In this document: positions 6,849 through 8,326 of the stretch, in pieces | How positions within the stretch are numbered: the first letter of the stretch is position 1 | Layout: each line of letters opens with the position of its first letter | Assembly: GCA_028822575.1 (NCBI GenBank) | Contig: JAPKDN010000114.1 | Location: 1 to 8,326 of the forward strand | DNA length: 8,326 nt | Direction of reading: 5' to 3' | From: Alphaproteobacteria bacterium | Lineage (GTDB): Bacteria; Pseudomonadota; Alphaproteobacteria; Thalassobaculales; Thalassobaculaceae | The notes under the pieces: model-generated | Database searches by the model: none | Told to the model about the DNA's origin: nothing | Seen by the model: the letters and a program-made list of their open reading frames with translations, nothing else | Translations under genes and position numbers: made by a program

Positions 6849-8326
6849 ATGCATGACCTAGTCATTCGCGGCGGTTCCATCATCGATGGAACGGGGGCTC
6901 CCAAGGCGACTGGTGATATCGCCATCGATAACGGCGTGCTGAGCGAGGTTGGCGGCAAAGTCGGTCCGGGCAAGCGCGAGATCAAAGCCGATGGCCTCCT
7001 GGTGACCCCCGGCTGGTGCGATATCCATACCCATTACGATGGCCAGGCGACCTGGGACCCGGAATTGGCATCTTCGTCTTGGAACGGGTCGACAACGATC
7101 CTGTTCGGCAATTGTGGTGTAGGTTTTGCGCCGGTGCGCTCCGAGCATCATGAGGCGTTGATCGATCTGATGGAAGGAGTCGAAGATATCCCCGGCATCG
7201 CGTTGGCGGAGGGCCTAGCTTGGGACTGGGAGAGCTTTCCCGAATATCTCGACGCGTTGGAGCGCCAGGAACGGGTGATCGACGTCGGTGCGCAGATGCC
7301 GCACCACGCGCTTCGGGTCTATGTCATGGGCGAGCGAGCGATCCGCCACGAGGCGGCAACCGCCGAGGATATCGCGACAATGGCGCAGTTGACGGAAGAG
7401 GCATTGCTGGCGGGCGCTTTCGGTTTCACCACCTCCCGTACCGATCAACACAAGACGATGTCCGGCGCGTTGGTCCCGGGCCGTTATTCCGAGACCGAGG
7501 AGCTGATCGGGATCGGTCGCGCTTTGGGGCGGGCTGGTACCGGCGCCTTCGGCATGATTTCCGATTTCGATGACGAGGCCGCCGAATTCGAGTGGATGAC
7601 CGAATTGGGGGCCGAGATCGATCGTCCCTTGTGGTTTCTGCTTACTGACCGGTCCTATGATCCGGAGCGGTGGCGCAGGTTGCTTGCCGGCGCCAAGGCC
7701 GCGAAAGACGGTGGCGCGTCCATCATCGCCCAGGTCGCGGGCCGGCAGGTCGGTCTGGTTCTCGGGCTGACCACGTCGCTAACGCCATTCTCTGTGCGAG
7801 AATCGTTCAAGGAGTTGGAGAATCTCGAACCTGCGGAAAAGCTTGCGCGGTTGCGTGACCCGGAAATGAAACGCAGGATTCTGAACGAGGAGGTTTCCGA
7901 GGAACTGCTCGATATTCTGCCGCCTCTGAGCCGGGCGATCACCACGCGGTGGGACCGCATGTATCCATTGGGCGATCCCCCGAATTACGAGCCGTCACCG
8001 GATCAGTCCGTTGCCGTTTTGGCCGAACGCGAGGGCAAGTCGCCGGAGGAGTTCGCTTATGACTACCTGACTGGTGGTGACGGCACCCGCATGTTCCAGT
8101 TTCCGTCGACGAACTACGTTACTGGTGACCACGGGCCGGTGCGGGAGATGCTGACCGATCCGCAAACTCTCCTGGGATTGAGTGATGGCGGCGCCCATTG
8201 CGGGGTAATCTGTGACGCCACCGTGCCCAGCTTCATGCTCGCACATTGGGGCCGCGATCGTACGCGGGGCGAGAAGCTCCCGCTGGAGTGGATCGTCAAT
8301 CGGCAAACTAGCGAAACCGCGGACTT
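6849..8326 (+). CDS. N-acyl-D-amino-acid deacylase-like amidohydrolase (COG3653 type), C-terminus cut by window edge
   Basis: The frame is open from ATG 6849 to the right edge, 492 codons plus 2 bases. Full-length relatives are about 560-590 residues, so roughly the last 80 are missing. The opening MHDLVIRGGSIIDGTG (1-16) is the beta-sandwich start of metal-dependent amidohydrolases. The metal motif HTH is at 60-62 in PGWCDIHTHYDGQ. GNCGVGFAPVR (87-97) carries the conserved Cys (C89), and LSDGGAH (444-450) supplies the catalytic Asp (D446). GFTTSRTDQHKT (192-203) and IIAQVAGRQVGLVLGL (292-307) match a large bacterial subfamily annotated as D-aminoacylase or N-acyl-D-amino-acid deacylase. Those enzymes hydrolyse N-acyl-D-amino acids to free D-amino acids and carboxylic acids. 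At the places where characterised D-aminoacylases have metal-binding histidines I see ISDF and AQVAGR, as in much of this subfamily. Activity on N-acyl-D-amino acids is therefore uncertain. It probably belongs with the divergent enolase-superfamily gene. Confidence 0.88.
   Translation, partial: MHDLVIRGGSIIDGTGAPKATGDIAIDNGVLSEVGGKVGPGKREIKADGLLVTPGWCDIHTHYDGQATWDPELASSSWNGSTTILFGNCGVGFAPVRSEHHEALIDLMEGVEDIPGIALAEGLAWDWESFPEYLDALERQERVIDVGAQMPHHALRVYVMGERAIRHEAATAEDIATMAQLTEEALLAGAFGFTTSRTDQHKTMSGALVPGRYSETEELIGIGRALGRAGTGAFGMISDFDDEAAEFEWMTELGAEIDRPLWFLLTDRSYDPERWRRLLAGAKAAKDGGASIIAQVAGRQVGLVLGLTTSLTPFSVRESFKELENLEPAEKLARLRDPEMKRRILNEEVSEELLDILPPLSRAITTRWDRMYPLGDPPNYEPSPDQSVAVLAEREGKSPEEFAYDYLTGGDGTRMFQFPSTNYVTGDHGPVREMLTDPQTLLGLSDGGAHCGVICDATVPSFMLAHWGRDRTRGEKLPLEWIVNRQTSETAD

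Overview
This window looks like chromosomal DNA from an alphaproteobacterium, probably close to Rhodospirillales. It is GC-rich and carries an adjacent dnaG-rpoD pair whose products have alphaproteobacterial sequence character. The RpoD has the long acidic, alanine-rich spacer after region 1.2, and the DnaG keeps an intact four-ligand zinc finger. The lineage is inferred from memory of these families, not from a search.

Layout. Positions 1-191 (minus strand) hold the first 63 codons of a DUF1045 (phosphonate-metabolism-associated) gene that runs off the left edge. About 700 bases without an intact gene follow. They contain a possible decayed reading frame (299-551) and a perfect 12-bp inverted repeat (824-849) just ahead of dnaG. 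The plus-strand core is dnaG (896-2731, replicative primase), then 53 bases, then rpoD (2785-4785, primary sigma factor), probably one macromolecular-synthesis operon. Next comes a roughly 790-base stretch of gene debris. It holds a possible transposase relic resembling IS1380 (4872-5033), a stem-loop (4875-4917), and a clearly recognisable dead GFA-family (glutathione-dependent formaldehyde-activating-like) gene at 5228-5514. That gene has three in-frame stops, a central deletion and a frameshift. A complete mandelate racemase/enolase-superfamily gene follows on the minus strand (5572-6711). It diverges across 137 bases from a D-aminoacylase-like amidohydrolase (6849 to the right edge, C-terminus missing).

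How the genes work together. DnaG and RpoD are the housekeeping replication and transcription-initiation pair. The divergent enolase-superfamily enzyme and amidohydrolase look like a small catabolic unit, but the sequence does not fix their substrates. I found no CRISPR array, tRNA, rRNA, intact insertion sequence or convincing new system. The most informative unusual features are the GFA pseudogene, the perfect palindrome before dnaG and the hairpin beside the amidohydrolase ribosome binding site.
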